Assembly (NCBI RefSeq): GCF_003201955.1
Contig: NZ_QJJM01000008.1
Location: 124,001-188,000, forward strand
Direction of reading: 5' to 3'
DNA length: 64,000 bases
DNA from: Blastomonas natatoria
GTDB lineage: Bacteria > Pseudomonadota > Alphaproteobacteria > Sphingomonadales > Sphingomonadaceae
Position numbers and translations under genes: made by a program. Below, piece by piece: positions 45,214 through 54,378 of this stretch; positions within the stretch are counted from its first letter, which is position 1, and each line of letters opens with the position of its first letter. The notes beneath the pieces are model-generated. The model saw nothing but the letters and a program-made list of their open reading frames with translations. It was not told the DNA's origin and ran no database searches.

Positions 45214-46272
45214 TCAAACCGGCGACCATGTGCCCGGCTCGTCATCCCGGTCGGGATCGACCCCTTCGGGCTGCTCGGTCGCGGTCACGTGTGGCAGATA
45301 TTCGAGCAGCGCGTCGAACAGCTCGGGGATGCCCTTGCCGGTCGCGCCTGATATCGGGAACACCCGGTCCGCGCCCGCTGCCACAAGTTCGCTCGCAAAA
45401 TGCTGCATCAGCTCGTCGTCGAGCAGATCGCCCTTGTTGAGCGCAACCAGCTTGGGCTTTTCATCGAGGCCAGCGCCGTAATTTTCCAGCTCGCCATCGA
45501 CAATCCGCATCGCTTCCAGCGGGTCGTCGCCATTCGCGTCGATCAGATGGATCAGCACCTGGCAGCGCTCGATATGCCCGAGGAACCGGTCGCCGATCCC
45601 TGCGCCTTCCGCCGCGCCCTCGATCAGGCCGGGAATGTCGGCGAGAACGAATTCGCGGTTGCGGTGTCTCACCACGCCCAGCTGCGGGCGCAGCGTCGTG
45701 AACGGATAATCGCCCACCTTGGCATGCGCGTTGGTCACCTGGTTGATGAAGGTGGATTTGCCCGCATTGGGCAGGCCGACAAGCCCCGCATCGGCCATCA
45801 GCTTGAGCCGCAGCCACACCCACATTTCCTCGCCCGGCCAGCCCGGCCCGTGCTGGCGTGGCGCGCGGTTGGTGCTGGTGGCATAGCTGAGGTTCCCGCG
45901 CCCGCCATCGCCGCCGCGCAGCAGCGTGATGCGCTGCCCGGCATGGGTGAAATCAGCAAGCACATCTTCCTTGTCCTCGGACAGGATCTGCGTGCCGACG
46001 GGTACCTTGATGACCAGATCGTCGCCGCCCGCGCCGGTGCGGTTGCGGCCCATGCCGCCGGTGCCGCGCTTCGCCTTGAAGTGCTGGGTATAGCGAAAGT
46101 CGATCAGCGTGTTGAGGCCGCTGACCGCTTCGAAGATGATGTCGCCGCCCTTGCCGCCATTGCCGCCATCGGGGCCGCCATATTCGACATATTTTTCGCG
46201 GCGGAAGGACACTGCGCCCTGACCGCCCGAACCGGAACGTATGAAAATCTTGGCTTGATCGAGAAAATGCAT
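45214..46272 (-). CDS. obgE: GTPase Obg (CgtA)
   Basis: 352 residues. The Gly-rich Obg domain (about 1-155; GGPDGGNGGKGGD, GGDGGRGN) is followed by the G domain with G1 GLPNAGKST, G3 DIPGLIEGAAEG and G4 NKGD. Obg acts in 50S assembly and growth control. MHFLDQAKIFIRSGSGG at 46272 is the family start; the open frame further upstream is not conserved. Confidence 0.95.
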   Translation of the reverse strand: MHFLDQAKIFIRSGSGGQGAVSFRREKYVEYGGPDGGNGGKGGDIIFEAVSGLNTLIDFRYTQHFKAKRGTGGMGRNRTGAGGDDLVIKVPVGTQILSEDKEDVLADFTHAGQRITLLRGGDGGRGNLSYATSTNRAPRQHGPGWPGEEMWVWLRLKLMADAGLVGLPNAGKSTFINQVTNAHAKVGDYPFTTLRPQLGVVRHRNREFVLADIPGLIEGAAEGAGIGDRFLGHIERCQVLIHLIDANGDDPLEAMRIVDGELENYGAGLDEKPKLVALNKGDLLDDELMQHFASELVAAGADRVFPISGATGKGIPELFDALLEYLPHVTATEQPEGVDPDRDDEPGTWSPV

Positions 46273-46419
46273 GGCCGCGCCCCTAACGGAAAGCGGTGCG
46301 AAACACCAGAGTAACCGAATCGAGCCTATGAAGCCGGGGCAGGGCGAGCGGGCAGCGCGGCGCATTTTGCGCGCAGCCCCTTGCCTGACGCCTCAGAAAT
46401 ACGATATTCGGGAACATCT

Positions 46420-46827
46420 ATGCACAGCACGATCACCCCCATTGCGTCGCTCCGGCGCCCCGCCGCCTTGATGGCAGGCGATACAGGCTCGGTCGTGCGC
46501 GCCGGGCCCGATCGCGAAGACGATGATGGCCCGCCGGATATCGGCATCGCGGTCAAGACCCGCGCCAAGTCGAAAAAGCCGAGCCAGTACAAGGTGCTGA
46601 TGCTGAACGACGATTACACCCCGATGGAATTCGTGGTGCTAGTGCTCAAGCGCTTCTTCAGCATGAACATGGACGAGGCGACCCGCGTGATGCTCCACGT
46701 CCACCAGAAGGGCGTCGGCGTCTGCGGCATCTTCACCTACGAGGTCGCCGAGACCAAGGTGAATCAGGTGATGGATTTCGCGCGGCAGAACCAGCACCCG
46801 CTGCAATGCACGCTCGAGAAGGTCTAA
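46420..46827 (+). CDS. clpS: ATP-dependent Clp protease adaptor ClpS
   Basis: 135 residues with an unconserved N-terminal 55 and the ClpS core from [20 protein letters not shown] onward, including the substrate pocket (LNDDYTPM) and [21 protein letters not shown]. It delivers N-degron substrates to ClpA-ClpP. The start at 46420 is supported by GGGAA; a shorter start at the internal Met of LMAGDTGS cannot be excluded. clpA is not adjacent downstream, where the convergent patatin gene begins. Confidence 0.92.
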   Translation: MHSTITPIASLRRPAALMAGDTGSVVRAGPDREDDDGPPDIGIAVKTRAKSKKPSQYKVLMLNDDYTPMEFVVLVLKRFFSMNMDEATRVMLHVHQKGVGVCGIFTYEVAETKVNQVMDFARQNQHPLQCTLEKV

Positions 46828-48350
46828 GCGATCAGCTTTGCGCAAGCCGGTGCAATATCGGCGTCGGGCGTGCCGGTGGCTTTCAGGATCGCGGGGCAGT
46901 TGTTGCGGACGGTCAGCTGGCCCAGTTCCCACATCGCGTTCGATAGCACCCAGTTGAACTGATAGGTCGTCTTGTTGCGATTGCCGGCCCGATAGAAATT
47001 TTCCGAATAACAATCCCCCTGCCGGTTTGTCAGCCGTTGCAGGCTGGCGGATACTCCGGGTATTTCCTCATCGCGTGGCCAGTCGGACTGGTCTCCCTTG
47101 TCCAGCTGGCCGTCCGCTTTCAGGCAACTCACATTTCTGGCAGCGTAAAAGGCGAGAAATTTCAGGCCTTGGAGCATCCTGACGTCCTCCAGCGACCTGC
47201 CGAATCCTGAAACACTGAAGAAATCGAGCAAGGCAATATCGGATACGCCCACCGCGTCGAACAGCGGATGCCGCATCCTGTCGAAGGTCGCGTCCTGAAC
47301 AGCAAACAGGCCATTGGTGGCCATCGAGGCCAGGAAATTGCTCGTTCGATCGCTCTTCTTCACGATCTTCTCGTCAATCGATGTATTGGAATTGACGATG
47401 ATCATGCCGCGATGGGTAACGTTCGCGTCGTTTTTCTGGCTGTGCATGATCTCGTAGCCGGTTTTGTAGCCGATATTGTCGTAGATGCCGCCATCGGCAA
47501 TACGCATGTAGGCGACAGGTTCGGGAACCGCCCTGCTGCGGCAGAATGACGATCCCTGCCATGGGCTCTGCTTCTGGCAGAGCCGGGTCTCGGCAAATGC
47601 AGCATAAAAGCCGGGCACCGATCCGCTGGACGCGGCCGCCACTGCGATCGGCACTTGCTGCAGCGAACGGGCAGGGGTTTTGCCGCTCTGCTTGCAGGTC
47701 GTGATGCTCTCCACCTGATAATGTTTCAAAAAACCTTCGGTGAAGACAAACGGCGCCTGAGCGGGAAGCAGCGCAGCGTTGAAGAAAACGGCGGGCAATT
47801 TCTTGGACGCGCCGGCCTTGTAGACATCGCCGAAATTGCCGGTGCCAATGGCCGTTTCTGCGAGCATGGCGCTGAGGCAGGTTACTCTATTCCTGGTCGA
47901 CGTTTTGAATTGTTTCAGAATTGTGAGCTTGTTGTCAGCCAGATTGTACGCCCCGCCGTTGACCGAAGCCTGCGCCAGCCATGTTGCGACCGCCCAACTT
48001 CCGCCCGAGTTCGAGGAGATGAAGTCGATTTGGTCCAGCGCACTGCCCTGCGATCCTGCAGGCAATTTCTGCAGTTCGGCAAGAATGCCGAGCGTATAGC
48101 TGGCCGCCCTGGCGCCGCCGCCCGAGACGGCAAGGCCGATCAGCTTGCCATCGGCAGCCATGTCCCTGGTGTGCAGCCCGGGGGCAAGTGCCGGGTCGAT
48201 TGGCGGGTTGCTGCGCGCAAACTTCACGTCGAGATTGTCGACCACCGCCGTGTAAGTCGGCCACGGCACGGACTTGATGCCGAGACTTGCGCAACCAGCA
48301 GTCATCAGCGCGAGCAGGCCGACGGTGCATTTGGCTGTATATTTCATCAT
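46824..48350 (-). CDS. Patatin-like phospholipase, probable lipoprotein
   Basis: 508 residues. A signal peptide with a lipobox-like MTAGC leads into the patatin fold: the oxyanion segment [18 protein letters not shown], the nucleophile in [13 protein letters not shown] and the Asp of ADGGIYDN. The nucleophile context (SGGSW) is closer to cPLA2 and fungal lysophospholipases than the usual bacterial GxSxG. Substrate is unknown. It has several Cys (about 10), fitting an oxidising compartment. GGGGG precedes the ATG, and its stop overlaps clpS by 3 bases. Confidence 0.82.
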   Translation of the reverse strand: MMKYTAKCTVGLLALMTAGCASLGIKSVPWPTYTAVVDNLDVKFARSNPPIDPALAPGLHTRDMAADGKLIGLAVSGGGARAASYTLGILAELQKLPAGSQGSALDQIDFISSNSGGSWAVATWLAQASVNGGAYNLADNKLTILKQFKTSTRNRVTCLSAMLAETAIGTGNFGDVYKAGASKKLPAVFFNAALLPAQAPFVFTEGFLKHYQVESITTCKQSGKTPARSLQQVPIAVAAASSGSVPGFYAAFAETRLCQKQSPWQGSSFCRSRAVPEPVAYMRIADGGIYDNIGYKTGYEIMHSQKNDANVTHRGMIIVNSNTSIDEKIVKKSDRTSNFLASMATNGLFAVQDATFDRMRHPLFDAVGVSDIALLDFFSVSGFGRSLEDVRMLQGLKFLAFYAARNVSCLKADGQLDKGDQSDWPRDEEIPGVSASLQRLTNRQGDCYSENFYRAGNRNKTTYQFNWVLSNAMWELGQLTVRNNCPAILKATGTPDADIAPACAKLIA

Positions 48351-48534
48351 TCTACCCCCGCGTAGAAAAGAAAAAATAATGGTGCGTCCATTCCTGTATT
48401 TATACAAGCGTGAAGCGGCTGGCGATGAGGCAATGGGGTGGTGCGATATTCGATCGCAGCAGCGTTGCGCCTCCGGTAAGGGCAGGACGCCCGCGCCCTC
48501 TTGCACCTGCCCGTCCAGACGCTAAACAGCGGCG

Positions 48535-49818
48535 ATGGACAAGATCATCATTCGCGGCGGCAAGCCGCTTTCGGGCCGTATTCCCATTTCCGGAGCCAAG
48601 AACAGCGCGCTGACGCTGCTGCCTTGCGCGCTGCTGACCGATGAGCCGCTGACGCTGCGCAATCTTCCGCGGCTGGCCGATGTCGACAGTTTCGGCCATC
48701 TGCTCAACCAGCTCGGCGTCTCGACGATGATCGAGGGTGCTCGGCCAGAGGATTTCGGCCGGGTGATGACGCTGCGCGCAGGCAGGGTGACCTCGACCGT
48801 CGCGCCCTATGACATCGTGCGCAAGATGCGCGCCTCGATCCTGGTGCTGGGCCCGCTGCTGGCGCGCGCGGGCGAGGCGACCGTCTCGCTTCCCGGCGGT
48901 TGCGCGATTGGCAACCGTCCGATCGACCTGCACCTGAAGGCGCTGGAAGCGCTGGGCGCAGAGATCGAGATCACCGCGGGCTATGTTACCGCGCGCGCGC
49001 CCAAGGGAGGCCTTCCCGGCGGCGATTTCGGTTTCCCCGTGGTGTCGGTCGGCGCAACCGAGAACGCGCTGATGACCGCCGTGCTCTGCAAGGGCACGTC
49101 GACGCTGCGCAATGCCGCGCGCGAGCCCGAGATTGTCGATCTGTGCAATCTGCTCGTCGCGATGGGCGCGAATATCGAGGGCATCGGCGGATCGACCCTG
49201 GTCATCCACGGCAAGGACCGGCTGCACGGCGCGACCTATCGCGTGATGGCCGACCGTATCGAGGCGGGCAGCTATGCCTGTGCCGCCGCGATCACCGGCA
49301 GCGCGCTCGACCTTATTGGCGCCAAGCTCGACGAGATGGAGGCGACCATCGCTGCGCTGCGCCAGGCAGGCGTGCATTGCGAGGAAATTGCCGATGGCAT
49401 TGCGGTGCGTCCCAATGGCAAGCTGCAGGCGCTGACGCTGTCGACCGCGCCGTTCCCCGGCTTTGCCACCGACATGCAGGCGCAGTTCATGGCGATGCTG
49501 TGTCTGGCCGACGGCGCCAGCGTGCTGACCGAGACGATCTTCGAGAACCGCTACATGCATGTGCCCGAATTGAACCGCATGGGCGCGCATATCGAGGTCA
49601 AGGGCCGCACGGCGGTGGTGCACGGCGTCGAGCGCATGGTCGGCGCGCCGGTGATGGCAACCGACCTTCGCGCCTCGATGAGCCTGATCATCGCGGGTCT
49701 GGCGGCTGAAGGCGAGACCGAGGTCAACCGCGTCTATCATCTCGACCGCGGTTATGAGCGGCTGGAAGAGAAGCTCCAGGCGGTCGGCGCGGACATCGAA
49801 CGCGTCGGCGGCGATTGA
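48535..49818 (+). CDS. murA: UDP-N-acetylglucosamine 1-carboxyvinyltransferase MurA
   Basis: 427 residues, first committed step of peptidoglycan synthesis (PEP transfer to UDP-GlcNAc). The start [23 protein letters not shown] is the classic N-terminus, and the PEP-binding, fosfomycin-sensitive cysteine is C123 in [29 protein letters not shown] near the C-terminus is also typical. It is a complete single copy with no partner gene nearby. Confidence 0.96.
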   Translation: MDKIIIRGGKPLSGRIPISGAKNSALTLLPCALLTDEPLTLRNLPRLADVDSFGHLLNQLGVSTMIEGARPEDFGRVMTLRAGRVTSTVAPYDIVRKMRASILVLGPLLARAGEATVSLPGGCAIGNRPIDLHLKALEALGAEIEITAGYVTARAPKGGLPGGDFGFPVVSVGATENALMTAVLCKGTSTLRNAAREPEIVDLCNLLVAMGANIEGIGGSTLVIHGKDRLHGATYRVMADRIEAGSYACAAAITGSALDLIGAKLDEMEATIAALRQAGVHCEEIADGIAVRPNGKLQALTLSTAPFPGFATDMQAQFMAMLCLADGASVLTETIFENRYMHVPELNRMGAHIEVKGRTAVVHGVERMVGAPVMATDLRASMSLIIAGLAAEGETEVNRVYHLDRGYERLEEKLQAVGADIERVGGD

Positions 49819-49830
49819 TCATCGCGCCAC

Positions 49831-49906
49831 GTTTTCCGGCGAAAGCCGGAATCCAGAGGGGGATGGCACAATCCGACTCCTGGGCTCCGGCCTTTGCCGG
49901 AGAACG
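49831..49906. repeat. Two-hairpin composite repeat after murA
   Basis: TTCCGGC-GAAA-GCCGGAA (49834-49851) and CTCCGGC-CTTT-GCCGGAG (49885-49902) are separated by 33 bases. Read on the other strand it has the same order and flanking words as 34876-34947, so the two are copies of one mobile-like or selected palindromic unit. It may also terminate murA and the convergent RHH gene. Confidence 0.78.
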
Positions 49907-49907
49907 G

Positions 49908-50174
49908 TCAGTCGTGTGAGGTCGATGCCTGGGCCAGCACATCGCTGACCAGCCACAGCCGGATCGCGCTCGCCAGATTGGGCGGCTGCTCCACCGCAAT
50001 CCGCTCGACATCGATCCGCGCAACGAGGGCGTTGAGTGGCAGGCCGCGTGCCTCTGCAGCGGCTTTCAGCAGATCCCAGAACAGTGGCTCCAGGCTGATC
50101 GAGGTCATGTGCCCCGCAATCTGGATGCTGCGCTTGACCGGGCCGTGGAACAGGTCTTCGGGCGGGATTTTCAT
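49908..50174 (-). CDS. Ribbon-helix-helix domain protein
   Basis: 88 residues. KRSIQIAGHMTSISLEPLFWDLLKAAAEARGLPLNAL matches the RHH_4-type ribbon-helix-helix family, in which a basic beta strand is followed by two helices. Probable DNA-binding regulator; target unknown. It overlaps the DUF1801 stop by ATGA, so it is the second gene of that pair. Confidence 0.85.
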   Translation of the reverse strand: MKIPPEDLFHGPVKRSIQIAGHMTSISLEPLFWDLLKAAAEARGLPLNALVARIDVERIAVEQPPNLASAIRLWLVSDVLAQASTSHD

Positions 50175-50614
50175 GCGGGCGGGTAGAGCCGGTTCATCTC
50201 GGCGACGTTGTTCGCGATGATCTCCTCGAGCACATCCATGTCCACCTGATCGAGCCGGTTGATGCACAGGCACGATTTTTCCATCTTGTGCTTGCCCAGC
50301 CGGCCCAGCAGGGCTTCCTGGTTCTGCGCTGCGGCTTCGTCGCCGGTGTCGCACATCAGGTAGATGCTGTGCTTGCCCTTGCGCGGGGCAAAGCCCGATC
50401 GCATCGATGTGCCGCTGCGCCCGCTGTCATAGGTATAATGATATTCGCCAAAGCCGATCATGCTCGGCCCCCACATCTTCGCGGGTTCGCCGGTGATGCG
50501 CTCGTACAGCGCGACCAGCGCACTCGTTTCCTCGCGCCGGCGCTCGGGCTCAAGCGCCGCGATATAGGCAGCGACATCGACATCGGTCGCCACGGTCTTG
50601 TTCACTTGCCCCAT
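50171..50614 (-). CDS. DUF1801 domain-containing protein
   Basis: 147 residues. AKMWGPSMIGFGEYHYTYDSGRSG and GFAPRKGKHSIYLM are the DUF1801 core, a YdhG-like fold without a firm function. It shares a 4-base overlap with the RHH gene, an arrangement also reminiscent of small regulator pairs. Its start region is 237 bases from the divergent manganese exporter, and that gap is mostly the riboswitch. Confidence 0.87.
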   Translation of the reverse strand: MGQVNKTVATDVDVAAYIAALEPERRREETSALVALYERITGEPAKMWGPSMIGFGEYHYTYDSGRSGTSMRSGFAPRKGKHSIYLMCDTGDEAAAQNQEALLGRLGKHKMEKSCLCINRLDQVDMDVLEEIIANNVAEMNRLYPPA

Positions 50615-50644
50615 CTTGCATCCCCTCTGGCGACCGCCTAAAGG

Positions 50645-50840
50645 CTAGCACGTCTGATGGGGAGTAGCCAACCGGCGCCATGCCGGTCCGTGCGTCAACA
50701 CACTTGGCCGAGAGGCCATGGCGCGCGGGTTTCCGGACCTTTGGGGTCCGGCTTCCGGCAAGACCGATGACACCTGAACCCATTGTCCGGCCGGGCAGGG
50801 GCGATGGTGCCATTGTGTACGCTCGCTGCCCGGCCCTGAA
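50645..50840 (+). ncRNA. yybP-ykoY manganese riboswitch
   Basis: The leader contains the conserved L1 GGGGAGTAGCC (50659-50669), a hairpin ACCGGCGCCATGCCGGT, the strand GTCAACACACTTGG (from 50694) with a GGCC/GGCC hairpin, and the closing GGCAAGACC (50757-50765), in the order of the yybP-ykoY aptamer. Downstream GGCCGGGCA (50789-50797) pairs with TGCCCGGCC (50827-50835), a likely expression platform close to the start codon. It precedes a TMEM165/GDT1 gene, a classic regulon member. Mn2+ would be expected to turn the gene on. Ends are approximate. Confidence 0.87.
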
Positions 50841-50851
50841 AGTCTCGTCGG

Positions 50852-51424
50852 ATGGAAGCCTTTCTTGCCTCGCTGTCGCTGGTCGCGCTCGCCGAAATGG
50901 GCGACAAGACCCAGCTTCTCGCAATCCTGCTCGCTGCGCGCATGCGCAAGCCTGTGCCGATCATCGCAGGGATATTCGCCGCGACGCTCGCCAATCATTT
51001 TCTTGCGGCGCTGGTCGGGCAGCAGGTCGCTGGCCTGCTCGACAGCCCCGCCTTCCGCTTCGCCATTGCAGGCGGGTTCATTGTCATGGGTATGTGGGCG
51101 CTGATCCCCGACAAGTTCGACGAGAATGACGAGCCCAAAAGGCGCGGGGCGGGCGTGTTCGTCACCACGCTGATCGCCTTCTTCCTGGTCGAGATGGGCG
51201 ACAAGACCCAGATCGCCACCGTCGCGATGGGCGCGCATTACCAGAATGTCGTCGCGGTCACCGCAGGGACGACGCTGGGCATGATGGTCGCCAATGTACC
51301 TGCGGTGCTGCTGGGCCACCGCATAGAGCGCATCCTGCCGATCCGCGCGCTGCAGATCGGCGCGGCGCTGATGTTCGCCGGGCTGGGCGTGTGGATCGCT
51401 GCGCAGACCGCCGGTTGGGTGTGA
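50852..51424 (+). CDS. TMEM165/GDT1 family cation exporter (manganese, UPF0016)
   Basis: 190 residues, six helices in two repeats. Each repeat holds the signature ExGDKTQ: LAEMGDKTQLLAIL near residue 15 and VEMGDKTQIATVAM near 113. The acidic residues of both motifs form the cation path. Bacterial members export Mn2+, which agrees with the manganese riboswitch leader. No strong ribosome site is visible, which suits control of access through the leader fold. Confidence 0.92.
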   Translation: MEAFLASLSLVALAEMGDKTQLLAILLAARMRKPVPIIAGIFAATLANHFLAALVGQQVAGLLDSPAFRFAIAGGFIVMGMWALIPDKFDENDEPKRRGAGVFVTTLIAFFLVEMGDKTQIATVAMGAHYQNVVAVTAGTTLGMMVANVPAVLLGHRIERILPIRALQIGAALMFAGLGVWIAAQTAGWV

Positions 51425-51492
51425 TGACCCTTGCCCCCATGCCCCCGCGCTGTTAGGCGGCGCGCAATCTCGTTCAGCAGGAAAGTGGCTTC

Positions 51493-52710
51493 ATGGCTCA
51501 AGGTGTCAAGCGCGTCGTTCTGGCCTTTTCGGGCGGTCTGGATACCAGCGTCATTCTGAAATGGCTGCAGCAGACCTATGGTTGCGAGGTTGTCACCTTC
51601 ACCGCCGATCTTGGTCAGGGCGAGGAGCTGGAGCCCGCGCGCGCCAAGGCGCAGATGATGGGCGTGAAGCCGGAGCACATCTTCATCGACGACCTGCGCG
51701 AGGAATTCGTGCGCGATTACGTGTTCCCGATGATGCGCGCCAATGCGCTGTACGAAGGCACCTATCTGCTCGGCACCTCGATCGCGCGGCCGCTGATCGC
51801 CAAGCGCCAGATCGAGATCGCGAAAATGGTCGGCGCCGACGCGGTCAGCCATGGCGCGACCGGCAAGGGCAACGATCAGGTGCGCTTCGAGCTCGGTTAT
51901 TATGCGCTCGAGCCCGATGTGAAGGTCATCGCTCCCTGGCGCGAATGGGATCTGACCAGCCGCACGAAGCTGATAGAATTTGCCGAGGCGCACCAGATTC
52001 CGGTGTCGAAGGACAAGCGCGGCGAAGCGCCGTTCTCGACCGACGCGAACCTGCTGCACACATCGTCCGAGGGCAAGGTGCTCGAAGATCCCTGGGATGA
52101 AGTGCCCGACTATGTCTATTCGCGCACCAATCATCCCGAAGAGGGGCCGGATACACCGGAATATATCACCATCGATTTCGAGCGTGGCGATGGCGTCGCG
52201 CTGAACGGCGAGGGCATGAGCCCGGCGACGCTGCTCGCGAAGCTCAATGATCTGGGCAAGACGCACGGCATCGGGCGGCTCGATCTGGTCGAGAACCGCT
52301 TCGTCGGCATGAAGTCGCGCGGCATGTACGAAACGCCGGGCGGCACCATCTACCACATCGCGCATCGCGGCATCGAGCAGCTGACGCTCGATCGCGGCGC
52401 GGCGCACCTCAAGGACGAACTCGCCCCGCGCTATGCCGAGCTGATCTACAATGGCCTTTGGTTCAGCCCCGAGCGCGAGATGCTGCAGGCGGCGATCGAC
52501 CATAGCCAGAGCCATGTTACCGGCACGGTGCGGCTCAAGCTGTACAAGGGCAATGCCTGGGTCGTGGGCCGCAAGTCGCCCTATTCGCTGTACAGCGAGA
52601 AGGTGGTGACGTTCGAGGACGATGCCGGCGCCTATGACCAGAAGGACGCGGAAGGCTTCATCAAGCTCAACGCGCTGCGCCTGCGGCTGCTGGGCCGCCG
52701 TCAGGGCTGA
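51493..52710 (+). CDS. argG: Argininosuccinate synthase
   Basis: 405 residues; condenses citrulline with aspartate using ATP. The PP-loop is [18 protein letters not shown] near the N-terminus. The citrulline/aspartate region holds [19 protein letters not shown] and later [28 protein letters not shown] precedes the start. It is a complete standard-length gene, followed 9 bases later by DUF3429. Confidence 0.97.
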   Translation: MAQGVKRVVLAFSGGLDTSVILKWLQQTYGCEVVTFTADLGQGEELEPARAKAQMMGVKPEHIFIDDLREEFVRDYVFPMMRANALYEGTYLLGTSIARPLIAKRQIEIAKMVGADAVSHGATGKGNDQVRFELGYYALEPDVKVIAPWREWDLTSRTKLIEFAEAHQIPVSKDKRGEAPFSTDANLLHTSSEGKVLEDPWDEVPDYVYSRTNHPEEGPDTPEYITIDFERGDGVALNGEGMSPATLLAKLNDLGKTHGIGRLDLVENRFVGMKSRGMYETPGGTIYHIAHRGIEQLTLDRGAAHLKDELAPRYAELIYNGLWFSPEREMLQAAIDHSQSHVTGTVRLKLYKGNAWVVGRKSPYSLYSEKVVTFEDDAGAYDQKDAEGFIKLNALRLRLLGRRQG

Positions 52711-52719
52711 GGTCGGTCG

Positions 52720-53178
52720 ATGGCGGCGCGCGGAGCGGAGGATCAACGCCTGCTGGTGCAGGGCCTGACCTATTCGGGCGCGCTGCCGTTCATCGCAGGA
52801 GCGCTGAGCCATGTCGTCGGCTTTGGCGACGTCAACGCGGCGAACCTCACCTGCTATTGGGCGTTTGCCATCCTGATGTTCATGGCGGGCACGCTCTGGG
52901 GCATCCAGGTGGTCGCGCCCGAGCAGGTGGCGCCCAATCTGTTCATCGCGAGCAATGCAGTGGTGCTGGGCACCTGTGCGGCTTTGTGGTTCGTGCCGTT
53001 CAACGAGGCGGCCCTGCTCTTCGCGCTGGGCTTTGGCGTGCTGTGGTGGCTGGACAGGCAGGCGGTGCGTGTCGGAGCAACCGATGCGGCTTATGGCGCC
53101 ATGCGCAGCCGGGTAACCAGTATCGTAGTCGCGTGTCTGGTCGTGCTCGCGGTCGTGCCGATGGGGGCTATCGGCTGA
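52720..53178 (+). CDS. DUF3429 membrane protein
   Basis: 152 residues with four to five helices: LTYSGALPFIAGAL, YWAFAILMFMAGTLWGIQ, FIASNAVVLGTCAALWFV and IVVACLVVLAVVPMG. Matches DUF3429, whose function is unknown. It starts 9 bases after argG and is probably in its transcript. The 22-base inverted repeat just after the stop may end that transcript. Confidence 0.85.
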   Translation: MAARGAEDQRLLVQGLTYSGALPFIAGALSHVVGFGDVNAANLTCYWAFAILMFMAGTLWGIQVVAPEQVAPNLFIASNAVVLGTCAALWFVPFNEAALLFALGFGVLWWLDRQAVRVGATDAAYGAMRSRVTSIVVACLVVLAVVPMGAIG

Positions 53179-53192
53179 CAGGTTGGCGCGTG

Positions 53193-53277
53193 CGTCCCTC
53201 GACTTCGCTCGGGACAAACGGATTTTGCTCAGTCGCGCCTCAATCCTTCCGGCATTCCCGAGCGAAGTCGAGGGACG
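53193..53277. repeat. Inverted repeat of the sphingomonad CGTCCCTCGA...CTCGGGA family
   Basis: A perfect 22-base inverted repeat (arms 53193-53214 and 53256-53277) with a 41-base spacer. The arm starts CGTCCCTCGACTTCG and ends CTCGGGA. The same arm sequence occurs at 58359-58387 and 58407-58436 inside tolB, so this is a dispersed family rather than a plain terminator. Confidence 0.82.
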
Positions 53278-53380
53278 TACGCGCGATTCGTGCGGCTTGG
53301 CGTACCCTCTGAAATCTTGATTGTTACACCCCAATGAAACAATCGAACCGGGCGACCTTAATCCCTTGCTATCCACCATT

Positions 53381-53414
53381 TTATCCACAGGTAAGCTGCG
53401 CGGTCTGTGGATAA
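53381..53414. promoter_or_regulatory. Inverted pair of consensus DnaA boxes
   Basis: TTATCCACAG (53381-53390) and CTGTGGATAA (53405-53414) are a perfect 10-base inverted repeat with a 14-base spacer. Each arm contains the strict DnaA consensus TTATCCACA. A weaker match (TATCCACCA) lies at 53370, and GATTGTT/AACAATC (53319/53338) just upstream adds another dyad. Binding would sit right at the 5' side of the candidate RNA. Confidence 0.75.
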
Positions 53415-54155
53415 CTTCTGCATTTTCGCTGGTCGCGACTCGGGTCTCGTGACACCTTCAAGAGGTCGGAAGGACAGACGAACGGCGAGCTGAAGGAAGG
53501 AAAAACCAAGCGAATACAGAGATGTAGAGCGCAGGTTTGAGAGCCGGAGAGACCGCCCGGACCAGGAACTGGCAACGGGGAGCGGTGCGGAAGCAAGGCC
53601 GGTGTTATGCACAGGCTGGAAGAGATGGTCCCAAGGGCTCCGGAGTAGCGATGCAAGGGAGTGCAGGGGGCGATCTGAAAAGGTTCGGATGGACGGACGA
53701 TGACCGGCGAACAGGCAAGATGCAGGTCGCAAGACCTGGATGGAGCGGTCAGCCGGTGCGATGCCTCAGGGCAGGGCCTTAAGGCTCAGGACAGACGGTT
53801 AACGCGCATCGCTTTTCGGAGTGATGTTGCTGGAGCCGGGTGGTCTGGACCGGAGGGCGCAAGCCAGAGGTGTCAGGCAGAGCGCGGACTTGGGGAAAAG
53901 GTCTTCGGACTGGCGAACCCAAGCCTCGCGCGAAGCCGGACGCCTGAAAGGGTGATCGGGATCGAAGGGGAAGCCGAAGCAGCGATGCTGGCGCGAACCA
54001 TCGACAGCCTGGACCGGATATGTCAGCCCCACCGCTTGCGGCGCGGCGGACAGACCATCTTGAGGCGGGAAACCGCTTTCATGGGCGTCGGATCAGTGAT
54101 CCGGATAGCCATATCAGGCGCAGTGGGGGCCGACAGCAATGTCGGCCCCCGTTTT
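53415..54155 (+). ncRNA. Candidate large structured non-coding RNA, unrecognised
   Basis: About 740 bases without a convincing protein frame. The plus strand is purine-biased (long G/A stretches around 53460-53700). Compact hairpins with stable tetraloops recur: CAGGTC-GCAA-GACCTG (53723-53738), GTC-TTCG-GAC (53901-53910), AGGCGG-GAAA-CCGCTT (54063-54078), CGGATC-AGT-GATCCG (54089-54103), CATCGCT/AGTGATG (53807-53826) and the terminator stem with a GCAA loop. RNase P, tmRNA, SRP and 6S signatures were not found. The 5' end is uncertain because no clear promoter was seen. A chromosomal origin remains an alternative reading of the DnaA boxes. Confidence 0.5.
54125..54155 (+). terminator. Strong intrinsic terminator of the candidate RNA
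   Basis: GGGGGCCGACA (54125-54135), a GCAA loop and TGTCGGCCCCC (54140-54150) form a perfect 11-base stem followed by GTTTT. There is no gene ending just upstream on this strand, so it marks the 3' end of a non-coding transcript. Confidence 0.8.
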
Positions 54156-54258
54156 GCGTCGAGGTCCGGGCAAGCGCGTCGCGTCACGGGTCTCGCCTGT
54201 CGGCTTCGCCATCGGGCGAAGCGCTCCTTCGGCCCGGGCAGAACAGTGTGCCATTCCG

Positions 54259-54287
54259 TTGCGGTTGGGCGCCAGCCGATATACTAT
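54259..54287 (+). promoter_or_regulatory. Candidate sigma70 promoter for the DUF3828 gene
   Basis: TTGCGG (54259-54264), a 17-base spacer and TACTAT (54282-54287). Between the terminator and this site lies only a perfect hairpin GCTTCGCC-ATCG-GGCGAAGC (54203-54222) without a U-run. The leader to the gene would be about 85 bases. Confidence 0.4.
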
Positions 54288-54378
54288 GTTAACCGTCCTG
54301 GGGGCGGGACATGCTGTATCGAAGACATGAGGTCCATTCCCGTTCCCAAGGCACGATTGAACCCTGGGGATGTGCCTG

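Noticed and set aside
53381-53414. Calling the DnaA-box pair the chromosomal origin
   Set aside because: Only two perfect boxes are seen, neighbours are not typical origin genes and GC skew cannot be assessed from one window; kept as a hypothesis only.
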